Shown here in pieces: positions 1 to 7,868 of a stretch of DNA of 64,000 nucleotides. The notes under the pieces were generated by a model that was not told the origin of the DNA, did no database searches, and was given only the letters and a program-made list of their open reading frames with translations. Every line of letters starts with the position of its first letter. Position 1 is the first letter of the stretch. The DNA lies in assembly GCF_965277665.1 (NCBI RefSeq), contig NZ_OZ255835.1, forward strand, positions 3,906,001-3,970,000, written 5' to 3'. This stretch comes from Lichenicoccus sp965277665. Lineage in GTDB: Bacteria > Pseudomonadota > Alphaproteobacteria > Acetobacterales > Acetobacteraceae. Position numbers and translations under genes: made by a program.

Positions 1-676
1 CGGGCAGCAGCGCTGCGTGCAGGCGTTCGGAACAGACCGGGGGCACCAGCAGGTCGTCCTGCGAGACCACCAGCAGGGTCCGGCAGGCGAGCGCCGGCAG
101 CAGCGGCGCGGCGTCGAAGCCGAGCAGGGCCGCGATGCGCAGCAGCGTGTTCTGGACACCAGGGAAATGTGCCGCCGCGTGGGCCTCGTCGGTGGCGAGC
201 CGGGTGGCGTTGGCGGCCATCCAGGAGGACGGATACAGGAACAGCGGCTGCGCGCGCAGGTATGGCCCGATGCCGGCTTTCAGGAGCAGGTCGCGACGCA
301 CGTCGAAGCAGCGCACGGTATGCGGGTCCGGCTGCATCCAGCCATTCACCACCACCAGATGACTGACCAGCCCCGGCGCCCGGGCGGCCAGCGCCAGGCC
401 GACCAGGCCGCCCAGGGCGTGGCCGATGAACCGGCAGGCGCGCGCGCCGAGGGCGTCGAGCACCCATGCTGCATCATCGGCCATGTCGGCGATGGCATAG
501 GGGGGTTCAAGTGCGGCGGGACTGCGGCCGGTGCCGCGCTGATCGTAGGTGACGACGCGGTAATGCCGCGCGAGTGCCGCAAGGTTGGCAGACCAGTAGC
601 CGCCCGAGCCGCCGAGCCCGGAGGACAGCAGGAGCACCTCGCCATCCTCGGGGCCGGTGCAGTCGAAATGGATCAT
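1..676 (-). CDS. rutD: RutD, putative 3-aminoacrylate hydrolase (5' part, cut by window edge)
   Basis: Alpha/beta-hydrolase-fold protein of the Rut pyrimidine-ring pathway, thought to speed conversion of 3-aminoacrylate to malonic semialdehyde. About 225 N-terminal residues are visible before the gene runs off the left edge. Seen: LSSGLGGSG (residues 17-25), YDQRGTG (44-50) and the nucleophile elbow GHALGG (85-90). The elbow carries Ala where ordinary hydrolases have Ser; from family knowledge this GHALG form is usual for RutD, so it is not a defect. The ATG at 676 overlaps the TGA of rutC (ATGA), indicating translational coupling in a rutABCD operon. Order and sequence make the assignment firm. 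Confidence 0.9.
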   Translation of the reverse strand, partial: MIHFDCTGPEDGEVLLLSSGLGGSGGYWSANLAALARHYRVVTYDQRGTGRSPAALEPPYAIADMADDAAWVLDALGARACRFIGHALGGLVGLALAARAPGLVSHLVVVNGWMQPDPHTVRCFDVRRDLLLKAGIGPYLRAQPLFLYPSSWMAANATRLATDEAHAAAHFPGVQNTLLRIAALLGFDAAPLLPALACRTLLVVSQDDLLVPPVCSERLHAALLP

Positions 677-1074
677 CCCGCTGCCGGCTTGCCGACATGC
701 GCGATGCTGGCGATCTCGACCAGCGCCTCGGGTTTCACCAGGCCGCATTGGATGCAGTAGCGCGCCGGCTTGTCGCCAGGGAAATACTCCGCATAGACGC
801 TGTTCAGCGCCGCATAGTTGGCCCAGTCGGTCAGGAAGATCATGTTGAAGGTGATGTCGGCCATGCTGCCGCCGGCCGCCGTGATGACGCGCTTGATGGT
901 CTCCAGCACGTGGCGCGTCTGCGCCGCCGCGTCACCCGGATGCACCACTTTGTTGGCGGCATCGAACGGCAGCGTGCCCGACACATAGACCACCCCGTCG
1001 GCCATGGTGCCGGGCGAGAACGGCGCGATCGGCACCCCGGTGCCCGGCGGGATGATCGCCTGCATCGGCATCAC
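673..1074 (-). CDS. rutC: RutC, RidA-family 3-aminoacrylate deaminase
   Basis: 133-residue RidA/YjgF/YER057c-family protein, full length for the family. In the Rut pathway RutC acts on (per)aminoacrylate released by RutB. Visible family features are the N-terminal IPPGTGVPIAPFSPGT stretch, the VVYVSGTLPFD strand and the C-terminal ARYCIQCGLVKP segment, containing the ligand-binding Arg and the usual Glu further on (PEALVEI). The start overlaps the rutB stop by four bases, and its own stop overlaps the rutD start. The first Met is followed closely by a second (MMPMQ), so the exact start could shift by one to three codons. A generic RidA enamine deaminase would look similar; the operon decides the call. 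Confidence 0.93.
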   Translation of the reverse strand: MMPMQAIIPPGTGVPIAPFSPGTMADGVVYVSGTLPFDAANKVVHPGDAAAQTRHVLETIKRVITAAGGSMADITFNMIFLTDWANYAALNSVYAEYFPGDKPARYCIQCGLVKPEALVEIASIAHVGKPAAG

Positions 1075-1829
1075 GCTGCGTCCTTAGGAGCGGCTTGTCT
1101 GACCGCGCCGCAGAAATCGGCCACGTTCGAGACCCAGCCGAAGAAGGTCTCGATATTGTACAGCGCCGCCTTCTGCACGTAGTCGGGACCGGCCTGGTGC
1201 GTCGCGTCTTCCAGGACGATGCCGAAATATTCGAGAAAGAACCCGTCGCGCAGCGTGCTCTCGACGCAGACGTTGGTGGCGATGCCGGTGAACACCAGCG
1301 TGCGTATGAAGCGGGCGCGCAGCAGGCTGTCGAGCTGGGTGTTGTAGAAGGCGCTGTAGCGCGGCTTGGCAATCACGAGGTCACCCGGCTGCGGCACCAG
1401 GGCATCAACCAGCGCGTAGTCCCAGCCGCCCTTCGCCAGCAGCGTGCCGTCCAGTTCCGGACGCTGCCGCATGGTCTTCAATGCGTTCGACTTGTGGAAG
1501 TTCGGCGAACCGGGACCGCCGGCTTCGATGTAGTCCGGGTCCCACCCGTTCTGGAACCAGACCACAATCATCCCGGCCGCGCGGGCCGCCGCGACCGCAA
1601 CCACGATGCGGTCGATGGCCGCCTGCGCGCCGCTGATGTCGAAGCCGGCGAGATCGAGATAGCCGCCCTTGCTGGCATAGGCGTTCTGCATGTCCACCAC
1701 GATCAGCGCCGACTGGCGCGGATCGAGCGACAGCGCCTCCGGGCGTGCGGGCAGCGTCACACGCCCGCCTTTGCCAGCATTGGGGCCGGAGCCATCAAGC
1801 GTTCCGGTTCCCGGAGTCTCGACGGTCAT
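1071..1829 (-). CDS. rutB: RutB, ureidoacrylate amidohydrolase
   Basis: 252-residue isochorismatase-like cysteine hydrolase that cleaves the ureidoacrylate/peroxyureidoacrylate product of RutA, releasing carbamate and aminoacrylate. The catalytic Asp lies in VVDMQNAY and the nucleophilic Cys in GIATNVCVES, with a conserved Lys between them. About 40 N-terminal residues precede the hydrolase core, as in known RutB proteins. The ATG directly follows the TGA of rutA (TGA at 1832-1830, ATG at 1829-1827), and the stop overlaps rutC. A cytoplasmic location is expected, as no signal peptide is visible. Confidence 0.94.
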   Translation of the reverse strand: MTVETPGTGTLDGSGPNAGKGGRVTLPARPEALSLDPRQSALIVVDMQNAYASKGGYLDLAGFDISGAQAAIDRIVVAVAAARAAGMIVVWFQNGWDPDYIEAGGPGSPNFHKSNALKTMRQRPELDGTLLAKGGWDYALVDALVPQPGDLVIAKPRYSAFYNTQLDSLLRARFIRTLVFTGIATNVCVESTLRDGFFLEYFGIVLEDATHQAGPDYVQKAALYNIETFFGWVSNVADFCGAVRQAAPKDAA

Positions 1830-2918
<1,089 letters not shown>

Positions 2919-2961
2919 CACTGGCCTCGCTGGCGTTTGCTGCCGATGAAGCAGCAAGCGC

Positions 2962-2977
2962 CATGCCAATTGGTCAG
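2962..2977 (-). promoter_or_regulatory. Possible RutR operator upstream of rutA
   Basis: Read on the minus strand the site is CTGACCAATTGGCATG. It has a perfect left half and spacer of the E. coli RutR consensus TTGACCAnnTGGTCAA but diverges in the outer three bases of the right half. It lies about 45-60 bases before the rutA start, a sensible place for repression relieved by uracil. No rutR gene is in the window, so regulation by RutR is inference. Confidence 0.35.
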
Positions 2978-3030
2978 GCTCCGGTGGGCAGGTAGGATCT
3001 CAATTCGAGGAGAAGGGGGGTTGTTGCCTG

Positions 3031-3273
3031 ATGATTGTGCGCATTCTCTTGATCGCCATTCTGCTGGCGGCGGCGGCTCGCTCTGCCTTCCAAGGCTGGA
3101 ACAGCTATCGCCGTCACCGGGTTCGATTGAGCTATTACTCGGACCAGTTCATGGCTCGCCAGTCGCGGCCGCGCCTGTATTGGGCGGCGATGACGCTGCA
3201 CGCCCTTCTCGTCGCGGTGTTCGTCGGCAGCGCGCTGGCCCTGGCCCTCGAACTGATGCGACATTCAGGCTGA
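3031..3273 (+). CDS. Small two-helix membrane protein, unknown function
   Basis: 80-residue protein with a hydrophobic N-terminal segment (MIVRILLIAILLAAAA, residues 1-16), a basic middle rich in Tyr, Arg and Gln, and a second hydrophobic segment (LHALLVAVFVGSALALALEL, about 56-75). AGGAGAAGGGG lies about 14-24 bases upstream of the ATG. Antisense ORFs across it have shadow composition, with Arg/His/Gln runs. It sits alone between divergent rutA and the 3' end of the sedolisin gene. No family was recognised. The case for a real gene rests on the ribosome-binding site and plausible membrane topology. Confidence 0.5.
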   Translation: MIVRILLIAILLAAAARSAFQGWNSYRRHRVRLSYYSDQFMARQSRPRLYWAAMTLHALLVAVFVGSALALALELMRHSG

Positions 3274-3287
3274 GACAGTCCCGGCGG

Positions 3288-4868
3288 TCAGACTCCGGCG
3301 CCACCGGTCAGGGCGTCGAACAGCGCCTGCCCATTTGGGCGGCCGAGCCCGGTGCAGGCATTCCAGCCGGCGCCGGCGTTGTAGCCGATCTCGCTGCCGG
3401 TCGGCTTGTTGTTGCCGCTGGTGATCGGCGCGGTGAGCGCCGGGTTCGCCGCGATATGGGCGTAGAGCCAGGTCGGCAGGAAGCCGACCGGGTTGGCGGC
3501 CTTCTGGTTGATCAGCGCGGTCAGACCGGCCCAGAGCGGCGCCACCGCGCTGGTGCCCCCCACGATCTCGGTCTGCCCATCCACCACCACGCTGTAGCCG
3601 CTGGCCGGCGCGGCATCGCCGCCCACATCCGGCACGCCGCGGCCCTTGCGGCCCGCGTTGACGCTGGGCGGCAGGGTCACGCCGGACTGGAAGGCGGGCA
3701 CGTCGAACAGGTCGCTGATGCCACCCCCGGTGCCGCTGTCGCCGTCGTTCCAGACCACCTCATGGCTGATCGTGCTGCCCGTCTCGGTGACGTGGGTGCC
3801 GCCGCAGCCGGTCGCATAGACCGAGGAGGCGGGGAAATCGACATGTGCCTTGCCGTCGCTGACGCCGTCAGTGGCCAGGCTGTCCCCGGAGGCGACATAG
3901 ACCGAGATGCCCAGCGCCGCCGCCTCCTGCAGCACCGAGTTCATCGTGGTGACGGATTGCCCGTCCCAGGTCGATTCCGGACCGCCCCAGGAGATCGAGA
4001 TCACCGACGGCTTGTTGGTGGTGTCGTGCGCCGCCTGCGAGATCGCATCCGCGAAGCCGGCATTGGTGTTCGGGGTGAAATAGACCGCGATCGCCGCCCC
4101 GGGGGCCACGCCGCCGGCGACCTGGATGTCGAGGGCCACCTCGCCGTCGGCATCCGAGGCGGACTGGTCGTTGGTGGCACCGTCGACCAGCACCGCCACC
4201 ACCTTCGGCGGCGTCAGGCGCATGGCCTGGAAGGCCTGCTGGGTGTCGCTGTCCTTGAACCCGCCGCCCAGCTCGATCAGGGCGATGGTCACGCCGCTGC
4301 CATCGACGCCGGTCGGGAAATCGTACAGCTCGGCCAGCTTGTTCGGCAGCACGCTCTGCGGCTGCGCGGTCCGCGGCCGGACGATGCGCGCCTGCGCCAC
4401 CGGCCGCGCATCGAGCCCGAGTACGCTCTCGATGATGCCGTGCAGGTGCCGGGGGACCATCACGCTGCCGGTGCGGCCGCGGAAGGTGCCGCCGTCGCGC
4501 TCGTAGGTGGAGAGGCTGGTGCCGAACGCCGCCTCCATCCTGTCGGCGGTGCCACCCAGCCGTATCAGCCGCCGGGCCGGATCGGCCTCCAGCACGCTGA
4601 GCCCGTGGCCGGTCGCGAACGTCTCGATGCGCTGGATGTCGTCGCGATGGGCCGTCCGGCGGTGCCTGGCCAGGTGTTCGCGGCGCTCCTGCACGCTGCC
4701 GGCGAGCGCCGTCTCGGTGGTCTGGTGCGCATCACGCGGCTTGAGGTAGATGCTGACCTCGACCTGCTGGTCGCGCGGCGCCGGGCCGACCAGGCGCGCC
4801 CCGGCCGGGGCGTCGTGCCGGCTGCCGGGCAGTTCGAGCGGTGTGGCGCCTTCTGTCGTCGAACTCAT
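3288..4868 (-). CDS. Sedolisin/kumamolisin-type serine-carboxyl peptidase (MEROPS S53)
   Basis: 526-residue S53 family peptidase, an acid-active endopeptidase made as a proenzyme. The pro-kumamolisin activation domain covers about residues 33-150 (VSIYLKPRD through VMVPRHLHGIIESVLGLD), followed by the subtilisin-fold catalytic domain. Catalytic Glu243 and Asp247 lie in DGEVALDIQ, the oxyanion Asp is in ASGDS (about 329), and the nucleophile is Ser440 in GGTSAVAP. The C-terminal calcium-site segment (NAGAGWNACTGLGRPNG) is present. No N-terminal signal peptide is visible, which is common in bacterial S53 proteins whose export route is unclear. AGGA lies nine bases before the ATG. It stands alone; the substrate is unknown. 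Confidence 0.93.
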   Translation of the reverse strand: MSSTTEGATPLELPGSRHDAPAGARLVGPAPRDQQVEVSIYLKPRDAHQTTETALAGSVQERREHLARHRRTAHRDDIQRIETFATGHGLSVLEADPARRLIRLGGTADRMEAAFGTSLSTYERDGGTFRGRTGSVMVPRHLHGIIESVLGLDARPVAQARIVRPRTAQPQSVLPNKLAELYDFPTGVDGSGVTIALIELGGGFKDSDTQQAFQAMRLTPPKVVAVLVDGATNDQSASDADGEVALDIQVAGGVAPGAAIAVYFTPNTNAGFADAISQAAHDTTNKPSVISISWGGPESTWDGQSVTTMNSVLQEAAALGISVYVASGDSLATDGVSDGKAHVDFPASSVYATGCGGTHVTETGSTISHEVVWNDGDSGTGGGISDLFDVPAFQSGVTLPPSVNAGRKGRGVPDVGGDAAPASGYSVVVDGQTEIVGGTSAVAPLWAGLTALINQKAANPVGFLPTWLYAHIAANPALTAPITSGNNKPTGSEIGYNAGAGWNACTGLGRPNGQALFDALTGGAGV

Positions 4869-4921
4869 GCCATGTGATCCTGTTCTGGGACGGTGTCGGG
4901 CGGCAGTCTAGGATGACCCAC

Positions 4922-6040
4922 TCATGGTGACCCAGCCGGCTCCCCCTGCCATACCGTGATCCGGGCAATGCTTTCCAGGGCGCGCGCGATGTCGTGCTGG
5001 TCGATCGCCCCGATGCAGCCGATGCGGAACGACGGCGCCCGGGTGAGCTTGCCCGGATAGATCACGATGCCGTCGGCCTGCAGGGCGGCATAGAACCGGG
5101 CGAAGTCGAACTCCGGCCCGGGCTCGTCGAAGGTGACGATGATCGGGGCCTGCAGCGCCGGCGGCAGCGTCGTGCGGTAGCCCAGCCGCGCCATGCCGGC
5201 CGTCAGCATCGCGTGGAGGCGGAGGTAGCGGGCGAGACGCGCCGCCGGACCGCCCTCGGCGTCGAGCTGGTCCAGCGCCGCATCGAGGGCCGCCGCCACC
5301 TGGACCGGCGGCGTGAAGCGCCACTGGCCGTTGGCGGCGAAGCCGTGCCACTGCGCATGCAGGTCGAGGCCGAGGCTGTGCGACTGGCCGGCGGACTGCG
5401 CCAGCTGTTGCCGCTCCGCCACCACGACGGCAATCCCGGGCACGCCTTCCAGGCACTTGTTGGACGAGGCCATGACCGCGCTGGCACGGATGCGGCGCAG
5501 GTCGAGCGGCAGCGCGCCGAACCCGCTCATGGCGTCGATCAGCAGCCTTCGCCCGGCTGTGGCCACGATGTCCGAGACCGACCCGATCGGGTTCAGCAGG
5601 CCGGTCGTGGTCTCGCACTGCACGATGGCGACGTCAGTGATCGAGGGGTCCTCGCGCAGGATCGTCCGGACCCGGTCGGGGTCGACCGGCGCCGTCTCCG
5701 GCCAGCGTTCGACCGCGTGCGCGCGCCCGATCTGGCGCGCGATCGCCGCCATCCGTTCGCCATAGGCGCCGTTCGCCAGCACCAGCAACCGGCCGTCGCG
5801 CGGCACCAGCGTGCCGATCGCGGCCTCGATGGCAAAGGTGCCCGAGCCTGCCAGCAGCACCGCCTCGTGCGTCGCCTCGCCGTGCACCACAGCGGCCAGC
5901 CGCTGACGCAGCCGTGTGGTCAGCGCGACGAAGGCGGGATCGCGCGAACCCCAGTCCCGACCAAGTGCGGACCGGGTCGCTTCCGAGGTCGTGAGAGGGC
6001 CGGGCGTGAGGAGCAGGGTTCTCAAGAATTGGCGTTCCAA
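4922..6040 (-). CDS. phnW: 2-aminoethylphosphonate--pyruvate aminotransferase-like (PhnW family)
   Basis: 372-residue fold-type I (class V) PLP aminotransferase. The N-terminal LLTPGPLTTS motif, the GSGTFAIEAAIGTL segment, IDAMSGFGALP and the PLP-lysine motif SSNKCLEGVPG (Lys195) are hallmarks of PhnW, which moves the amino group of 2-aminoethylphosphonate to pyruvate, giving phosphonoacetaldehyde and alanine. No phosphonatase (phnX), phnA/phnY or phosphonate transporter is adjacent, so the physiological role is less certain than the family. The reading frame opens with TTG at 6040; a second TTG at 6025 would also fit the usual N-terminus. Divergent from the HpnL-like gene at 6137. Confidence 0.82.
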   Translation of the reverse strand: MERQFLRTLLLTPGPLTTSEATRSALGRDWGSRDPAFVALTTRLRQRLAAVVHGEATHEAVLLAGSGTFAIEAAIGTLVPRDGRLLVLANGAYGERMAAIARQIGRAHAVERWPETAPVDPDRVRTILREDPSITDVAIVQCETTTGLLNPIGSVSDIVATAGRRLLIDAMSGFGALPLDLRRIRASAVMASSNKCLEGVPGIAVVVAERQQLAQSAGQSHSLGLDLHAQWHGFAANGQWRFTPPVQVAAALDAALDQLDAEGGPAARLARYLRLHAMLTAGMARLGYRTTLPPALQAPIIVTFDEPGPEFDFARFYAALQADGIVIYPGKLTRAPSFRIGCIGAIDQHDIARALESIARITVWQGEPAGSP

Positions 6041-6136
6041 CTATGTGTCCGCTCTGATCCGGCAGACCCGGCTTCAGGCGGGGCAGCTTAGCCCGAGCTC
6101 AACCTTGCCCGAGCCTGTGGAGATGCAAAAGCGCGC

Positions 6137-7183
6137 ATGAAGCTGTTGACCCTCATCTCCGGCGCGCTCGGTGCCGGCCTCACCGTCTGGCTGCTGGCGC
6201 GCTTCGGCCTTGGCCACGTGCTCGGGCTGCTGCACCAGGCCGGCTGGGGGATCGTGCTGGTGCTGGCGTTCCACTTGGTGCAGGTGTGGTTTTCGGCACT
6301 GGCGTGGCGAGCCATCGCGGGCGGTAGCCCCGGCAGGCCGCGGCTGGGTGACTTCGTCCTGCTGCGCTGGGTGCGCGAAGGCGTGAACAGCCTGCTGCCG
6401 GTGGCGCAGGTCGGCGGCGAGTTCGTCTCGGCCCGCCTGCTGAGGCGGCGCGGCATGAGCCTGGCCTCGGCCACCGCCTGCACCGTCTGCGACCTCACCA
6501 CCGAGATGGTGACCCAGATCGCCTTCACCATCACCGGCCTGCTGATCCTGCTCGCCCTGCTCGGCCGCAGCCAGGTCACCGACGAGGTGGTGGGTGCGAT
6601 TCTCCTGGCCTGCATGGCGGCATTGGGATTCGTCGCCGGACAGTGGCTGGGCCTGGCCAGCCTGTTCGAGCGCGGGCTGATGCGCCTCGCCGGCCAGTTC
6701 GGCTGGCAGGGCATGGAGGAGATTGCCGGACTGCACCGGGCGATCCGGACGCTCTACGGCGCACCCGGGCCGCTCGCCGCGGCACTGCTGCACCAGTCGA
6801 TCTCCTGGTTGCTCGGGACGTTCGAGGTCTGGCTGGCGCTGCACTTCCTCGGCCATGAGGTGTCCGTGGCCGCGGCGCTGGTGATCGAGAGCCTGTGCCA
6901 GGCGGTCAAGGCAGCCGGGTTCGTGGTGCCCGGGGCGCTCGGCGTGTCCGAGGGCGGCTACATTGTCGTGGGCGGACTGTTCGGCCTGTCGCCGCAGGTC
7001 TCGATCGCGCTGTCCCTGGTCAAGCGGCTGCGCGAGATCGGGCTCGGCCTGCCGGCGCTGGCCGCGTGGCAGTGGCTGGAGCATCATTGGACCGCGACGC
7101 CTGCTGCGTCGCAAGTGCCGGGATCAACACCGGAGCGGGGTGGCCGCATCAAGGCCGCACTGGATTACGGAGACGCGCCTTGA
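6137..7183 (+). CDS. HpnL-like / lysylphosphatidylglycerol-synthase-TM-family membrane protein (flippase-like)
   Basis: 348-residue polytopic membrane protein of the UPF0104/flippase-like family that includes the hopanoid-locus protein HpnL. Visible: about 7-8 hydrophobic segments, an early LRWVREGVNSLLPVAQVGGEF motif, a CDLTTEM motif, and the late VPGALGVSEGGYIVVGGLFGL motif diagnostic of the family. The stop overlaps the TTG start of the CDP-alcohol phosphatidyltransferase, and hpnN follows, so the three form an operon. Proposed role: moving or orienting a lipid across the inner membrane; the substrate is unknown. A second paralogue lies at 41234-42247 beside hpnA. The antisense ORF over this gene is a shadow. 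Confidence 0.82.
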   Translation: MKLLTLISGALGAGLTVWLLARFGLGHVLGLLHQAGWGIVLVLAFHLVQVWFSALAWRAIAGGSPGRPRLGDFVLLRWVREGVNSLLPVAQVGGEFVSARLLRRRGMSLASATACTVCDLTTEMVTQIAFTITGLLILLALLGRSQVTDEVVGAILLACMAALGFVAGQWLGLASLFERGLMRLAGQFGWQGMEEIAGLHRAIRTLYGAPGPLAAALLHQSISWLLGTFEVWLALHFLGHEVSVAAALVIESLCQAVKAAGFVVPGALGVSEGGYIVVGGLFGLSPQVSIALSLVKRLREIGLGLPALAAWQWLEHHWTATPAASQVPGSTPERGGRIKAALDYGDAP

Positions 7184-7860
7184 GCAACGACACCTGGACC
7201 CATGCCATGGCGCGCGGCGTGGTCCGTCCGATGATCGGCACCGGCGTCACGCCGAACCATCTGACCACCCTGCGGCTGCTGACCGGCATCGCCGCCTGTG
7301 CGGCACTCGCCGCCGGCCCGAACGTGCACGGGGCGATGCTGTGGGGCGGCCTGCTCTGGGTGCTGTCGGCGTTCCTCGACCGCATGGATGGCGAGCTGGC
7401 GCGCGTCGGCAACATGATGAGCCCGGGTGGCCACCGCTACGACTACATGGTCGATAACGGCGTGAACTGCCTGTTCTTCCTGGCAATCGGCGTCGGCCTG
7501 CGGCACGCGACCCTGCTCGGCCACCAGCTCGGCCTCTGGACAATCCTGATGGGCGTCGCGGCGAGTGCCGCGCTGATGCTCTGCAACTGGATGTCCGAGC
7601 GCTACGAGCAGCGCCTGCCGGGCGAGCGCACCTGGTCGGGCGCCTGCGGGTTCCACCCGGACGACGCCCTCTACCTGCTCGGGCCGGCGGCGTGGCTCGG
7701 CTGGCTGCTGCCGATCCTGGTGGCGTCCGACGCCGCGACCAGCGTGATGGCGCTGGTGATCCTGGTCCGGCTGCGGCTGCTGATCCGCAGGCAGGACAGC
7801 GTCCGGGACGGCGTTCGTGTGCCGGGGACCGCCGCCTCCGCCTCCGCCGCGACACGCTGA
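7180..7860 (+). CDS. CDP-alcohol phosphatidyltransferase family protein
   Basis: 226-residue integral membrane enzyme that transfers a phospho-lipid (or phospho-alcohol) group from a CDP-activated donor to an alcohol. The complete active-site motif DG-x2-AR-x8-G-x3-D-x3-D is present at about residues 70-92 (DGELAR ... GGHRYDYMVD). The N-terminal PNHLTTLRLLTG segment is also typical. TTG at 7180 is the chosen start: it overlaps the upstream stop (TTGA) and has GGAG seven bases upstream; the first in-frame ATG is at 7207. The acceptor cannot be told from sequence. Its position between an HpnL-like flippase and HpnN suggests work on a hopanoid- or outer-membrane-related lipid. Confidence 0.86.
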   Translation: MSNDTWTHAMARGVVRPMIGTGVTPNHLTTLRLLTGIAACAALAAGPNVHGAMLWGGLLWVLSAFLDRMDGELARVGNMMSPGGHRYDYMVDNGVNCLFFLAIGVGLRHATLLGHQLGLWTILMGVAASAALMLCNWMSERYEQRLPGERTWSGACGFHPDDALYLLGPAAWLGWLLPILVASDAATSVMALVILVRLRLLIRRQDSVRDGVRVPGTAASASAATR

Positions 7861-7868
7861 GCCGACGC

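Noticed and set aside
361..440. Loss of the nucleophilic serine in RutD (GHALGG) considered as inactivation
   Set aside because: From family knowledge, Ala at this place is normal for RutD proteins.
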